A stretch of DNA of 64,000 bases from AC-32 sp036265535 (GCA_036265535.1 DATAOV010000040.1:21784-85783); one strand, 5' to 3'; positions 1 to 7,732 are shown, counted from the stretch's first letter. Translations and numbers: made by a program. The notes: generated by a model not told the origin, from the sequence alone.

Positions 1-3
1 ACG

Positions 4-127
4 GCCGGGCCGGCAAAGCCGGCCCGCCCTCTTTGGTCGGCGTCGGCAAGCGACGCCTTGAGCCGGCCGAGCCGGCAAAGCCGGCCCGCCCTCTTTGGTC
101 GGCGTCGGCAAGCGACGCCTTAGGCGG
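4..127. repeat. Two 62-bp direct repeats at window edge
   Basis: Two nearly identical 62-bp units (4-65 and 66-127) lie head to tail. Each has an inverted repeat GCCGGC-AAA-GCCGGC, then CTCTTTGGTC, then an imperfect palindrome GGCGTCGGCAAGCGACGCC. The last motif resembles the 3' hairpin of the dispersed element at 2797, 11932 and 16212, and the motif in the array at 63854-64000. The array probably continues left of the window. Confidence 0.85.
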
Positions 128-157
128 CGTGACGTTTCCAGGGGTGGGCTTTACCGC

Positions 158-163
158 TACACT
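158..163 (+). promoter_or_regulatory. -10 TACACT, leaderless rpmB
   Basis: TACACT ends 8 bases before the GTG of rpmB. No ribosome binding site fits between, so the transcript probably begins at or next to the start codon. Confidence 0.6.
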
Positions 164-171
164 CCGCCGCC

Positions 172-363
172 GTGTCCAAGGTCTGCGCAATCTGCGGGAA
201 GAAGCCCGGGTTCGGCCACAACCGGAGCCACTCGATGGTGGCGACGAAGCGGCGCTTCGACCCGAACCTCCAGCGCGTGAGGGTGTTCCTCGGCGGCAAG
301 GCCACCCGCGCCTACGTCTGCACGCGCTGCCTCAAGGGCGGGAAGGTTCAGAAGGCCGTCTAG
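172..363 (+). CDS. rpmB: 50S ribosomal protein L28
   Basis: A 63-residue protein beginning SKVCAICGKKPGFGHN, the typical L28 N-terminus with basic residues and two Cys pairs (CAIC near the start, CTRC near residue 53) that suggest a zinc-binding form. The GTG start at 172 is set by the conserved N-terminus and by the TACACT hexamer just upstream. It is a structural protein of the large ribosomal subunit. In actinobacteria an L28 gene often precedes the Asp23/FakA/recG group, as here. Its transcript ends against a convergent gene, with a hairpin between them. Confidence 0.97.
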   Translation: MSKVCAICGKKPGFGHNRSHSMVATKRRFDPNLQRVRVFLGGKATRAYVCTRCLKGGKVQKAV

Positions 364-368
364 CCCGT

Positions 369-386
369 CGCCGCCTCAATGCGGCG
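369..386. terminator. Possible rpmB 3' hairpin
   Basis: CGCCGC-CTCAAT-GCGGCG forms a 6-bp stem right after the rpmB stop, in the gap between convergent genes. There is no T tract, so its role as a terminator is only inferred from position. Confidence 0.35.
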
Positions 387-430
387 GCAGGAACGTGTCC
401 GTCTCGTAGCTGATGCGCGGCGGCGGGCCG

Positions 431-748
431 CTACGAATCCCAGCCGACGTCGTCGAAGGTCTCGAGCTTGCGCCAGAAGGTGACCTCGGGCTGCTTGCCA
501 CCGGTGACCTCTTGCATCATGGGCTCGATCTCGGAGCTCGCGCTCTCGAAGAAGCGCTGGAAGCTCTCGGGGTCGGGCCACTCGTCCACGACCATGATCT
601 GACCCTCCGACCCGTAGAACCGGTGTGCGATCAGCCCGTGCTCCTTGGCGCTGTCGGTGATCGATCGCATCACCCCCGGATTCTCAGCAGCGAGCCGCTC
701 CAGCTTCTCGGCGTCCCCCTGCACGCGCAACGTCATGATGATGGACAC
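431..748 (-). CDS. ABM-like dimeric alpha/beta-barrel protein
   Basis: A 105-residue protein resembling the antibiotic-biosynthesis-monooxygenase (ABM) superfamily of dimeric alpha/beta barrels. It has the usual pattern of an N-terminal beta strand (IIMTLRV), a helix, a central VVDEWPDPESFQRFF segment and a C-terminal acidic stretch. GTG 748 is chosen because GAGGAGG lies a few bases upstream; the open frame continues further but without homology-like sequence. Members include quinol and haem monooxygenases and many stress-related proteins of unknown substrate. No catalytic residue can be assigned here. It is divergent from the Asp23/FakA operon. Confidence 0.75.
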   Translation of the reverse strand: MSIIMTLRVQGDAEKLERLAAENPGVMRSITDSAKEHGLIAHRFYGSEGQIMVVDEWPDPESFQRFFESASSEIEPMMQEVTGGKQPEVTFWRKLETFDDVGWDS

Positions 749-838
749 AGTGCCTCCTCCTCTCGGCGGAACGATCGATCTGACCACAGCGTGTGGCGGT
801 CTCGCAACCCGCGACCGGTGGCGGCTCGTCTAACGAAT

Positions 839-1213
839 GTGGCGGAGGTGGCTCTGACGGTGCCGTCCGGGCTCGGGACGGTGACGATCTCGCCGGAGGC
901 GATCGCGCAGATCGTCGGGCGTGTGGCGGCGGAGTGCTACGGCGTCGTCGGCATGTCGCTGCGAGCGCCGGGCCCGCCGCGCGACCGGGTGACCCGGCTC
1001 CTACCGAAGGGGAGACAGCTGCGCGGGATCGTCGTCCGAAACGAGGAGGGCGCGGTCGCGCTTGAGCTGTACGTGGTGGTGGCCTATGGCCTCAACCTGG
1101 CGGAGGTGGCGGGGACGGTTCGATCGCGGGTCACGTACGAGGTGGAGCGACTGACGGCCCTGCGTGTGGCGTCGGTGGACGTGCACATCCAGGACGTGAA
1201 GCGCTCGGCGTGA
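839..1213 (+). CDS. Asp23/Gls24 (YloU-like) family protein
   Basis: A 124-residue Asp23/Gls24-family protein. Typical features are the strand GLGTVTISPEAIAQIVGRVA, the CYGVVGMS turn, and the later VVAYGLNLAEVAGTVRSRV segment that ends in VASVDVHIQDV. The start is taken as GTG 839; GTG 848 is an alternative, and neither has a clear ribosome binding site. Its stop overlaps the start of the FakA gene by 4 bases (GTGA), so the two are translationally coupled. This matches the yloU-yloV pair known in Firmicutes and Actinobacteria. The molecular role of Asp23 proteins in this context is not established. Confidence 0.88.
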   Translation: MAEVALTVPSGLGTVTISPEAIAQIVGRVAAECYGVVGMSLRAPGPPRDRVTRLLPKGRQLRGIVVRNEEGAVALELYVVVAYGLNLAEVAGTVRSRVTYEVERLTALRVASVDVHIQDVKRSA

Positions 1214-2796
1214 GCGAGGTCGAGACTCTCCGCGAGCTCGCTCGTGGCGCACTCGACTCGCTCGAGCTGAGCCGGCAACGGATCGACGACCTCAACGTCT
1301 ATCCGGTTCCGGACGGGGACACCGGGACGAACATCGCGCTCACGACCCGCGGGATCGTTGAAGCGCTCGACTCGTCGGCTGCGACCGACCGTCCGACGCT
1401 CGCCCGCGAGGCGACCCGCGCGGCGCTGATGTCGGCCCGCGGGAACTCCGGCGTGATCCTGTCGCAGATCGTCCGGGGGGCGGCCGAGGTGCTGGGCGCG
1501 GTGGGGACGACGGACTCGGCCACCGTTGCGCGCGCCTTCCGCGGCGCCAGCGACGAGGCCTACCGGGCGGTGCGGAAGCCCGTCGAAGGGACGATGCTGA
1601 CCGTCATCCGGGAGCTCGCTGCCGCTGCCGAGGAAGCCGCAGGCTCCGACCTCGCGCCGGCGGAGCTGCTCTTGCTGCTGGTCGAGCGTGGCGAGGAAGC
1701 CGTTGCCCGCACTCCGGATCAGCTCGCCGTCCTGCGCGAGGCCGGCGTCGTCGACGCGGGCGGAGTGGGCCTCGTCGAGCTCGTCCGCGGGCTCGCCGCC
1801 ACGGCGTCGGGCCGGCCACAGACGGCGCCTCCCGAGCGGCAGGAGCCCACGCTCGACGCGGTGCACCTGGAGCCCTCGAGGTACCGCTACTGCACGACGT
1901 TCGTGGTCGAGGGCGAGCAGCTCGACGTCGTGGCGCTGGAGGCGGAGGTCGAGACGCTCGGCGACTCGCTGCTCGTCGTGGGTGATTCCGATGCGCTGAA
2001 GATCCACGTGCACACCGACGATCCCGGCGCGGCGCTCTCGATCGGAACCCGGGCCGGAACGATCGAGGCGGTGGAGATCGCAGACATGCACCGGCAGACC
2101 GAGCAGCGTGAGCAGCGGCTGCTGGCCGCGCTCCCCGGAGGGGCCTCGCGCTCCGGCGTGGTCGCGGTGGTGGCGGGGGAGGGGAACCGCCGCCTGTTCG
2201 CCGACCTCGGGGCGGGCAAGGTGATCGAGGGCGGCCAGACCATGAACCCCTCGACGGCCGACCTCCTCGAGGCCGTCGAGGCGGTGGGCGCCGACGAGGC
2301 CGTGCTCCTGCCGAACAACAAGAACGTCGTGATGGCGGCAGAGCAGGCCGCGCGGGTGGCCGGGAGGCCTGTGCACGTCGTCCCGACGGAATCGATCCCC
2401 GCGGGTCTCGCCGCGCTGGTCGCCTTCCACGGCGAGCGCTCGGCCGAAGAGAACGCGGCCGCGATGCTCGAGGCCCTGCGGCAGGTGGCGACCGGCGAGG
2501 TGACCGTCGCCTCTCGCGACTCGAGCGTCGACGGGCTCGTCGTGCGAGCGGGCGACTACCTGGCCCTGCTCGACGGCGACGCGGTCGCTTCGGGCCCGAG
2601 CTTCGAGGAGGTGGCGCGCTCGCTGCTCGATCGGCTCCTGGCCGAGCCGCGCGACGTGCTCACGGTCCTCACCGGCGAGGGCGCCCCGTCACTGAACGGA
2701 GTCCTCGACGAGCTGGCCCGGACCCACCCCGAGCTCGAGTTCGATGTGCACGAGGGCGGCCAGCCGCACTACCCGCTCCTGCTCTCGGTCGAGTGA
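1210..2796 (+). CDS. Fatty acid kinase FakA-like, DhaL/DAK2 protein (YloV)
   Basis: A 528-residue cytoplasmic protein with an N-terminal DhaL (DAK2) kinase domain over about residues 10-200. It includes the nucleotide/Mg motif NVYPVPDGDTGTN near residue 29 and the ARGNSGVILSQI motif. The FakA middle and C-terminal domains follow and include LLPNNKNVV and the terminal FDVHEGGQPHYPLL. FakA phosphorylates fatty acids that are held by a FakB (DegV-family) partner, feeding them into phospholipid synthesis. A DegV-family gene lies 510 bases downstream, beyond a receiver gene, which supports this role. GTG 1210 overlaps the Asp23 stop. Length is normal for the family. Confidence 0.9.
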   Translation: MSEVETLRELARGALDSLELSRQRIDDLNVYPVPDGDTGTNIALTTRGIVEALDSSAATDRPTLAREATRAALMSARGNSGVILSQIVRGAAEVLGAVGTTDSATVARAFRGASDEAYRAVRKPVEGTMLTVIRELAAAAEEAAGSDLAPAELLLLLVERGEEAVARTPDQLAVLREAGVVDAGGVGLVELVRGLAATASGRPQTAPPERQEPTLDAVHLEPSRYRYCTTFVVEGEQLDVVALEAEVETLGDSLLVVGDSDALKIHVHTDDPGAALSIGTRAGTIEAVEIADMHRQTEQREQRLLAALPGGASRSGVVAVVAGEGNRRLFADLGAGKVIEGGQTMNPSTADLLEAVEAVGADEAVLLPNNKNVVMAAEQAARVAGRPVHVVPTESIPAGLAALVAFHGERSAEENAAAMLEALRQVATGEVTVASRDSSVDGLVVRAGDYLALLDGDAVASGPSFEEVARSLLDRLLAEPRDVLTVLTGEGAPSLNGVLDELARTHPELEFDVHEGGQPHYPLLLSVE

Positions 2797-2864
2797 GGCG
2801 TCGCTCGCGATGCCGTCATCAGGGCGCGCGGGCTTGCCCGCGGGCCCGTCTGAATTGACCGGTC
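2797..2864 (-). repeat. Dispersed two-hairpin element, copy C (reversed)
   Basis: Read on the minus strand this has the same plan as the copies at 11932 and 16212: GACCGGTC, TTCAGACGG, a hairpin with stem GCGGGC/GCCCGC, and then the palindromic GGCATCGCGAGCGACGCC. It begins at the FakA stop codon and fills most of the gap before the receiver gene. Confidence 0.8.
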
Positions 2865-2909
2865 GGAAGGCCGACTCAATGGACGGCACGACTAGGTGGC
2901 CTACCGGGC

Positions 2910-2915
2910 TACAGT
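2910..2915 (+). promoter_or_regulatory. -10 TACAGT, leaderless receiver gene
   Basis: TACAGT lies 7 bases before GTG 2923, the spacing seen at other presumed leaderless starts in the window. Confidence 0.55.
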
Positions 2916-2922
2916 CGGCTGT

Positions 2923-3306
2923 GTGAGCGAACCGATTCGCGTGGTCCTGGTCGAGGACAACGAGGTCTTCCGGGAGGCGCTCGAGCTGCTGCTCGGCCTC
3001 CGTGACGACATTGCCGTCGTGGCCTCGGTCCCGGACGGCACCGATGCCGCCGCGGTCGCAACCGAGCTCGAGCCCGACGTCGTGCTGATGGACTACCGGC
3101 TTCCCGGGCTCGACGGCGTCCAGGCGACGCGGGCGGTCCGGCAGGCCTCTCCGCAGACCGCTGTCGTCTGCCTGACGGCCTCGGCCAACCTGCGCGAGCG
3201 CGACGCCCTGATCGAGGCTGGTGCGGTCGATTGTCTGCGCAAGGACCAGGGTCTGGAGGCGATCGTACAGGCGATTCGCGCCGCTGCTCAGGCGCCGGCC
3301 GCCTGA
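2923..3306 (+). CDS. Stand-alone response regulator receiver protein
   Basis: A 127-residue protein that is only a CheY-like receiver domain. The phosphorylation site set is complete: acidic pair E11-D12, acceptor D57 in VVLMDYRLPGLDG, T85 in VCLTASAN and K107 in CLRKDQ. There is no output domain after about residue 120. GTG 2923 follows TACAGT at leaderless spacing. Its stop overlaps the downstream DegV/FakB start (TGATG), so the two are coupled. It sits between a FakA-like kinase and a FakB-like binding protein, and no histidine kinase is adjacent. A link between phosphorelay signalling and fatty-acid use is possible but inferred. Confidence 0.88.
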   Translation: MSEPIRVVLVEDNEVFREALELLLGLRDDIAVVASVPDGTDAAAVATELEPDVVLMDYRLPGLDGVQATRAVRQASPQTAVVCLTASANLRERDALIEAGAVDCLRKDQGLEAIVQAIRAAAQAPAA

Positions 3307-4169
3307 TGGAGCTCAGCGCGAAGAACACCGCGATCGTGGTCGACTCGACCGCCGACTTCCCGGAGGCACCCCAGCGCTTCGCCGGCTGGCGCGTTGTGCC
3401 GCTGTACGTGCGCTTCGGCGACGAGAGCTACAAGGATTACGTCGAGCTCGGCCCGGACGAGTTCTATGCCCGCCTCCGCGCGGCCGCGCAGACGCCCTCG
3501 ACCTCGCAGCCGACGCCCGGCGACTTCCTCGTCGTCTACGAGGAGCTCGAGGGATTCGAGCGGATCCTGTCGCTGCACATCGCCGGGAAGCTCTCCGGCA
3601 CCATCGAGAGCGCGCGGGCCGCGGTGCGGCAGCTGGGCGAGGACCGGATCCGGGTCCTGGACTCCCAGAGCGCGTCGGCCGCGATCGCGATGCTCGGCCT
3701 GGCGGTCCAGCGCAGGCTCGAGGGCGGCACGAGCGACGAGGAGGTGGACGCGCTCGTCGAGCGCTACAGGCGCGAGGCGGGACTGCTCTTCACCGTCGAC
3801 ACGCTCGAGTACCTCGCCCGCGGAGGGCGGATCGGGCGGGCGCGGGCCTGGGCGGGCGAGCTGCTCAACATCAAGCCGATTCTGACCATCAAGGAGGGCG
3901 AGGTCGTGCCGGTCAAGCGGGTGCGCGGGAACCGCAAGGCCTTCCTCGAGTTCGAGTCGGCCTTCACCGGCTCGACCCGCGACACGCCGACGCTGCGGGT
4001 CGGGATCGCGCATGCGGACGCGCCCGAGCGGGCGGAGGCACTCGTAGAGATGGTGCGGCGCACCCGGCCGGCGGCGCAGCTCGAGCTGGTCACGAAGCTC
4101 GGCCCCGTGGTCGGCGCTCACGCCGGGCCGGGAACGATCGGCTTCTTCTGGTTCGACGACGCGGGCTAG
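3306..4169 (+). CDS. DegV family protein, FakB-like fatty-acid binding
   Basis: A 287-residue DegV-family protein. Typical features are the N-terminal IVVDSTADFP, the TSQPTPGDF segment near residue 65, the HIAGKLSGTIESAR segment near residue 95 with the lipid head-group-binding serines and threonines, ARGGRIGRA, and the GPVVGAHAGPGTIGFFW C-terminus. FakB proteins present a fatty acid to FakA for phosphorylation. ATG 3306 overlaps the receiver stop. It ends tail to tail with the minus-strand reductase (shared CTAG at 4166-4169). Assignment to the family is firm. The FakB role rests on the FakA gene two positions upstream. Confidence 0.9.
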   Translation: MELSAKNTAIVVDSTADFPEAPQRFAGWRVVPLYVRFGDESYKDYVELGPDEFYARLRAAAQTPSTSQPTPGDFLVVYEELEGFERILSLHIAGKLSGTIESARAAVRQLGEDRIRVLDSQSASAAIAMLGLAVQRRLEGGTSDEEVDALVERYRREAGLLFTVDTLEYLARGGRIGRARAWAGELLNIKPILTIKEGEVVPVKRVRGNRKAFLEFESAFTGSTRDTPTLRVGIAHADAPERAEALVEMVRRTRPAAQLELVTKLGPVVGAHAGPGTIGFFWFDDAG

Positions 4170-5344
4170 GCGGCGAGCGCCGTCCGCTCCGTGAGCGCGT
4201 CCGCGAGCTCTGCGCGCAGCCGGCCGACCTCGGCAGAGCGGTTCACCGCGAGCGCCGCCAGCGGCTGCCCCTGGCCGTCGAGGTAGCGGGCGACGAACGA
4301 GCCCGGTTCGCCGTCGAGCTCGACGGCTGCCCAGGACTCGGTATGGCCGACGTACTGCAGTCGCAACCCGAACTGGTCCGACCAGAAGTAGGGCAGCGCC
4401 TCGAACGGCCGCTCCTCGCCCAGAACGGCGTGCGCGACCGCCGCACCCTGGCCGGCTGCGCTCGTCCAGTGCTCGACTCGCAGGGCGCGACCGAGCCGAG
4501 GATGCCAGGAGCAGGCGACGTCTCCCGCGGCGTAGACGCCGGGGATCCCGGTGCGCCCGCAGGCGTCGGTCGCGATGCCGGCCGGCCCGAACGCCGCCAG
4601 CCTCTCGACCTCGGGGCGTACACCGACGGCGACGACGACCACGTCGGCCGCGATCTCGGATTCGTCCGCGAGGACGAGCGCGCGCGGCCGGCCGTCGGAG
4701 GCCCGCTCGAGACGCTCCACGCCCACGCCGAGCTGCAGGTCGACGCGGTTCTCGCGGTAACGCGAGGCGAGCTGCGTTCCGACCTCGGTGCCGAGCACGC
4801 GTTCCAGCGGCGTCGTCGTCATGTCGACGAGCGTGACCGACGCGCCGAGCGAGAGCGCCGTGGACGCGACCTCCGTCCCGACGAAGCCGGCGCCTACGAT
4901 CGCGAGGCGGACGCCTGCCCCGAGCTCCGCTCGCAGCCCGGCGGCATCGGCGAGCGTCCTCAGCGTGTGCACACCCGGGCCGGTCCAGCCGGGGAGCATC
5001 TGCGGGCGCGATCCGGTTGCCAGCACGAGCGCGTCCCAGCCGAGCACCTGGCCGGTGTCGGTCTGTGCGGTGTGGGCGCCGAGGTCGACTGCGGTGACGC
5101 GCCGGCCGAGCAGGAGCTCGATGCCGTTCTCCGGCCAGAAGGAGCGCGGCCGCAACTCGACGGCGGAAGCGTCCTTGTCGCCGGCGAGGTGCTCCTTCGA
5201 GAGGGCGGGCCGCTCGTACGGAGGGACCGGCTCGGCCCCGGCGAGCACGACCTCGCCGTCGAAGCCGCCGGCGCGGAGCGTCTCCGCGCAGCGGGCTCCG
5301 GCGAGCCCCGCGCCGACGATCAGGACACAGCGCGGCGAGATCAT
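4166..5344 (-). CDS. FAD-dependent ferredoxin reductase
   Basis: A 392-residue pyridine nucleotide-disulfide family oxidoreductase. The FAD-binding GxGxxG is at the N-terminus (IVGAGLAGARCAE), PPYERPALSKEHL near residue 42, the NAD-binding AIVGAGFVGTEVAS near the middle, and VYAAGDVA in the C-terminal FAD segment. This architecture fits rhodocoxin, putidaredoxin and terpredoxin reductases, which pass electrons from NAD(P)H to a small ferredoxin. ATG 5344 overlaps the ferredoxin stop (ATGA), so the ferredoxin is the obvious partner. It is the last gene of the minus-strand redox operon 7732-4166. Confidence 0.9.
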   Translation of the reverse strand: MISPRCVLIVGAGLAGARCAETLRAGGFDGEVVLAGAEPVPPYERPALSKEHLAGDKDASAVELRPRSFWPENGIELLLGRRVTAVDLGAHTAQTDTGQVLGWDALVLATGSRPQMLPGWTGPGVHTLRTLADAAGLRAELGAGVRLAIVGAGFVGTEVASTALSLGASVTLVDMTTTPLERVLGTEVGTQLASRYRENRVDLQLGVGVERLERASDGRPRALVLADESEIAADVVVVAVGVRPEVERLAAFGPAGIATDACGRTGIPGVYAAGDVACSWHPRLGRALRVEHWTSAAGQGAAVAHAVLGEERPFEALPYFWSDQFGLRLQYVGHTESWAAVELDGEPGSFVARYLDGQGQPLAALAVNRSAEVGRLRAELADALTERTALAA

Positions 5345-5547
5345 GCCGCCTCCTCGACGGCCTCGACGGTGATCGCCGCCATCGGGCAGGAGCCGACGGC
5401 GTCTAGGACGGCCGGGTCGTCCGTCTCGCCGACGAGGACGGTGGCGATCCCGTCGGCTCCAACTTCGAAGGCCTGCGGAGCGAGCTCCGCGCACGAGCCG
5501 AAGCCGCTGCAGAGCGTGCGGTCGATGTGAATGCGAAACGTGCTCAT
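5341..5547 (-). CDS. Small [3Fe-4S]-type ferredoxin
   Basis: A 68-residue ferredoxin. Three cysteines are visible: Cys13 and Cys19 in LCSGFGSC, and one in GSCPMAA near residue 54, with the typical APQAF and AITVE segments. The pattern fits the single-cluster [3Fe-4S] ferredoxins that serve cytochromes P450 and related oxidases. It is coupled by 4-base overlaps to the membrane haem protein upstream and the FAD reductase downstream. It probably carries electrons from the reductase to the membrane protein, since no P450 is present nearby. Confidence 0.9.
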   Translation of the reverse strand: MSTFRIHIDRTLCSGFGSCAELAPQAFEVGADGIATVLVGETDDPAVLDAVGSCPMAAITVEAVEEAA

Positions 5548-6143
5548 CGTTGGGAACCTCCAGGTTGAGTGGTCTGTATTGCGGGCTTGGCGGTGACGCG
5601 GGGCGCCGGACGTGGAGCCGGGGCGGAGGTCAGAGCGCGCCAGGCCGTGGCTGAAGCGACGGCGCCGACGGCTCCGACGTAGAGCCAGAGCGCCCAGGGG
5701 CGGCTCGAGTCCGTCCCGGCGGCCAGGCCGTGGATCGTGGCCGCGGCGAAGATCCCGTAGGTGACCCAGTGCAGGCGGCGCCAGTTGCGCGCGCCGATGT
5801 GCCGGCGCAGCGCAAACGAGGCGTAGACGACGACCATCAGCTCGGCCGCCAGGACGCCGAGCGCGGTCCAGAGCGGCCGGTACGGCGCCAGCCCCGGTAC
5901 GACGAGCGCCGCCGGCGAGATCTTCACCGTCGAGTCGAGCACGAGCGCGAGCCCGTGGAGCGCGATCGCGCCGAGGCCGAGCAGGGCTAGAAAGCGGTGC
6001 AGGTCGATGACCGTGGGCTGGCGGACGGCCTTGCCAAACGGCTTCGACTTCACGGTCAGGCCGGCGAGGACGGAGAGCGTCAGGAGCACGTAGGCGGTCA
6101 GACCCGCCGCGCGCGCCAGGATCCAGAACGTCGGATCCCTCAC
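5544..6143 (-). CDS. Ferric-reductase-like transmembrane haem protein
   Basis: A 199-residue membrane protein with about five to six hydrophobic segments. Paired histidines in LHRFL and IALHGLAL, and later in RRLHWVTY and TIHGLA, match the haem b ligands of the ferric-reductase-like transmembrane domain (YedZ/MsrQ and Nox family). The C-terminus is a Pro/Ala/Thr-rich tail. GTG 6143 overlaps the ApbE stop (GTGA). Within this operon it would receive electrons from the ferredoxin on the cytoplasmic side and deliver them across the membrane. The final acceptor is unknown. Confidence 0.85.
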   Translation of the reverse strand: MRDPTFWILARAAGLTAYVLLTLSVLAGLTVKSKPFGKAVRQPTVIDLHRFLALLGLGAIALHGLALVLDSTVKISPAALVVPGLAPYRPLWTALGVLAAELMVVVYASFALRRHIGARNWRRLHWVTYGIFAAATIHGLAAGTDSSRPWALWLYVGAVGAVASATAWRALTSAPAPRPAPRVTAKPAIQTTQPGGSQR

Positions 6144-7015
6144 GACAATCCCCCCGCGACGACGGTGCGCTCGTCCTCCGTGACGAGGACGCACGGGACT
6201 CCCGCGGCCTCCGCCTCGACGACGGCGTCGTGCTCGCCCGCGAGGAAGAGGGCCTTCGCGAGGGTCTCTGCCTCGACCGCGGTTCGAGCGACGACGGTGG
6301 CTCGCAGGAGGTCGCCCACGGCCGGACGGCCGGTCGCCGGGTCGATCAGATGGTGTTGCTCGACGCCGTTGCGGCGCCAGCGGCGGCGGTCCCGCCCGGA
6401 GGTCGCCACGGCACCGTCGCCGAGCGCGAGCGTCATCGTCACGGCGGGGGTCTCGACGCCGATTCGCCAGCCGAGCGAGTCGGGCCGGCCGACGGCAGCG
6501 ATGTCGCCGCCCGCGTCGACGAGCGCGGGGCCGGCCTCGGAGAGGATGGCAGCCGCGCGGTCGGCCGCGTAGCCCTTGCCGATCCCGCCCAGGTCGAGGC
6601 GGACACCGGGCTCGAGCTCGATGCGGCCGCGCGCTCGGTCGACGGTGACGCCCCCTCCGCAGCGGGCCGGGAGCGTGGCCGCTGTGCGGCCGTTCGGCGC
6701 GACCTCTTCGAAGGTGCGGTCGTAGCCGGCCTGCACGAGCGCGTCGTGCACCGTCGGATCGAAGCGCCCCGAGGTCCGCTCCCGCGCCTCCACCGCGAGC
6801 TCGACGACGGCGAGCAGGTCCTCGCCGGCGGCGAGCCGTCCCGCGGCGTTCAACCGCGAGAGCTCGGACTCGGGCCGGAAGCGCGAGAGGAGCGCTTCCA
6901 GCCGCTCGAACTCGCGCTCGGCGCCGTCGAAGACCTCCTTCGAGCCGCCTTCCGGCTCTCGGGCGAGAAACAGCTCGACCGTCGTGCCCATCGCGCGGAA
7001 TTTCCGGCGCTGCAT
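6140..7015 (-). CDS. apbE: FAD:protein FMN transferase, ApbE family
   Basis: A 291-residue ApbE-family protein. Family hallmarks are MGTTVELF at the N-terminus, the acidic SRFRPESELSRLN region, VRLDLGGIGKGYAAD, ALVDAGGDIAAVG, and HHLIDPATGRPAV, which binds FAD and Mg. The enzyme attaches FMN covalently to Ser/Thr of partner proteins. No lipoprotein or signal peptide precedes MQRRKF, so it may act inside the cell or use an unusual export route. ATG 7015 is chosen for its overlap with the upstream stop (TGATG). No FMN-binding-domain target with the usual S/T-G-A-T motif is visible in this operon. Confidence 0.9.
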   Translation of the reverse strand: MQRRKFRAMGTTVELFLAREPEGGSKEVFDGAEREFERLEALLSRFRPESELSRLNAAGRLAAGEDLLAVVELAVEARERTSGRFDPTVHDALVQAGYDRTFEEVAPNGRTAATLPARCGGGVTVDRARGRIELEPGVRLDLGGIGKGYAADRAAAILSEAGPALVDAGGDIAAVGRPDSLGWRIGVETPAVTMTLALGDGAVATSGRDRRRWRRNGVEQHHLIDPATGRPAVGDLLRATVVARTAVEAETLAKALFLAGEHDAVVEAEAAGVPCVLVTEDERTVVAGGLS

Positions 7016-7371
7016 CACGACGTCCTCGTGACCGTGAGCGGGGGCAGGGTGACCACCTGGACCGACGGCGCCGAGGAGGTCGCGAGCGAGGCGGCGGCCT
7101 GCTGCTGGCGGCGCTGCGCGGTTGCGATCTGGCGCTGCCGGGCAGCGAGCGCCACGCGATAGTGGTGCCATCGTCCGGCGACGACGCGGCGAACGACGAC
7201 CGCCTCCTGGCGCAGCCGCTGCTCGCGGGCGTGAATCGCGGCCACGCGCGGGTCCGCGGTCGCGCTCCGGCTTCCGCTCGACCAGGGGTGCGATGCGATT
7301 GCCGCCCAGGTCAGGAAGAGGACAAGCAGCGACGCCGCGAGGGCGTACAGCCGTACGACGTGGTTAGTCAT
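7015..7371 (-). CDS. Small single-pass membrane protein, unknown
   Basis: A 118-residue protein of unknown family. One transmembrane helix near the N-terminus (VVRLYALAASLLVLFLTW) is followed by a helical Arg/Gln-rich region (about residues 45-90) and a Thr/Val-rich C-terminus. ATG 7371 is chosen over the longer open frame because it gives an 8-base overlap with the preceding gene and places the membrane helix at the N-terminus. It is the second gene of the redox operon. I see no metal- or flavin-binding motif, so its role in the electron path is open. Confidence 0.7.
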   Translation of the reverse strand: MTNHVVRLYALAASLLVLFLTWAAIASHPWSSGSRSATADPRVAAIHAREQRLRQEAVVVRRVVAGRWHHYRVALAARQRQIATAQRRQQQAAASLATSSAPSVQVVTLPPLTVTRTS

Positions 7372-7732
7372 CGCGTCCCTCGCTCTCGTGCTCCGCTGCT
7401 CCGTCGTCACCATGGCTGCGGTGCGTGGTCACGACGATGGGAGCAGGACGAACGTACTGGATCCGCGGTGGAGCAGCTACGGCCGGGCCGTTTCCGGTGG
7501 AGGCGTACGACGGGACGCGCGGCAATTTCGGCGGGCGACGGCTCAGCGCCTTGTGGAGCGAAGCCTGGACTCGGTCGAGCGCCCGGCTCCGCTGCGCGAG
7601 CGAGCCGGAGGACACGTTCGCGGTCGTCGCCGAAGGCTGCGCGGCCCGGGTCGTGTGGACGGCCGCGAGCGTTCCGACCGCGACGGCGAGGCCGAGCAGC
7701 AGGGAAATGAGGAGAACGTGTTTGCGGGCCAT
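7364..7732 (-). CDS. Small exported protein, unknown
   Basis: A 122-residue protein with an N-terminal signal peptide or anchor (HVLLISLLLGLAVAVGTLAA). Then come a Ser/Thr/Arg-rich helix and a Pro-rich region, and a C-terminal His/Asp/Glu-rich tail (HRSHGDDGAAEHESEGRDD). The tail could bind metal. A strong GGAGG lies just before ATG 7732, making it the first gene of the redox operon. No family was recognised. Confidence 0.7.
   Translation of the reverse strand: MARKHVLLISLLLGLAVAVGTLAAVHTTRAAQPSATTANVSSGSLAQRSRALDRVQASLHKALSRRPPKLPRVPSYASTGNGPAVAAPPRIQYVRPAPIVVTTHRSHGDDGAAEHESEGRDD

Noticed and set aside
1084..2430. A 448-codon minus-strand open frame opposite FakA
   Set aside because: It is an antisense shadow of FakA with no recognisable protein pattern.
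3221..5530. A 769-codon plus-strand open frame
   Set aside because: It crosses the FakB and ferredoxin-reductase genes in the wrong frame or strand. Its translation is Arg/Gly low complexity, a product of high GC content.
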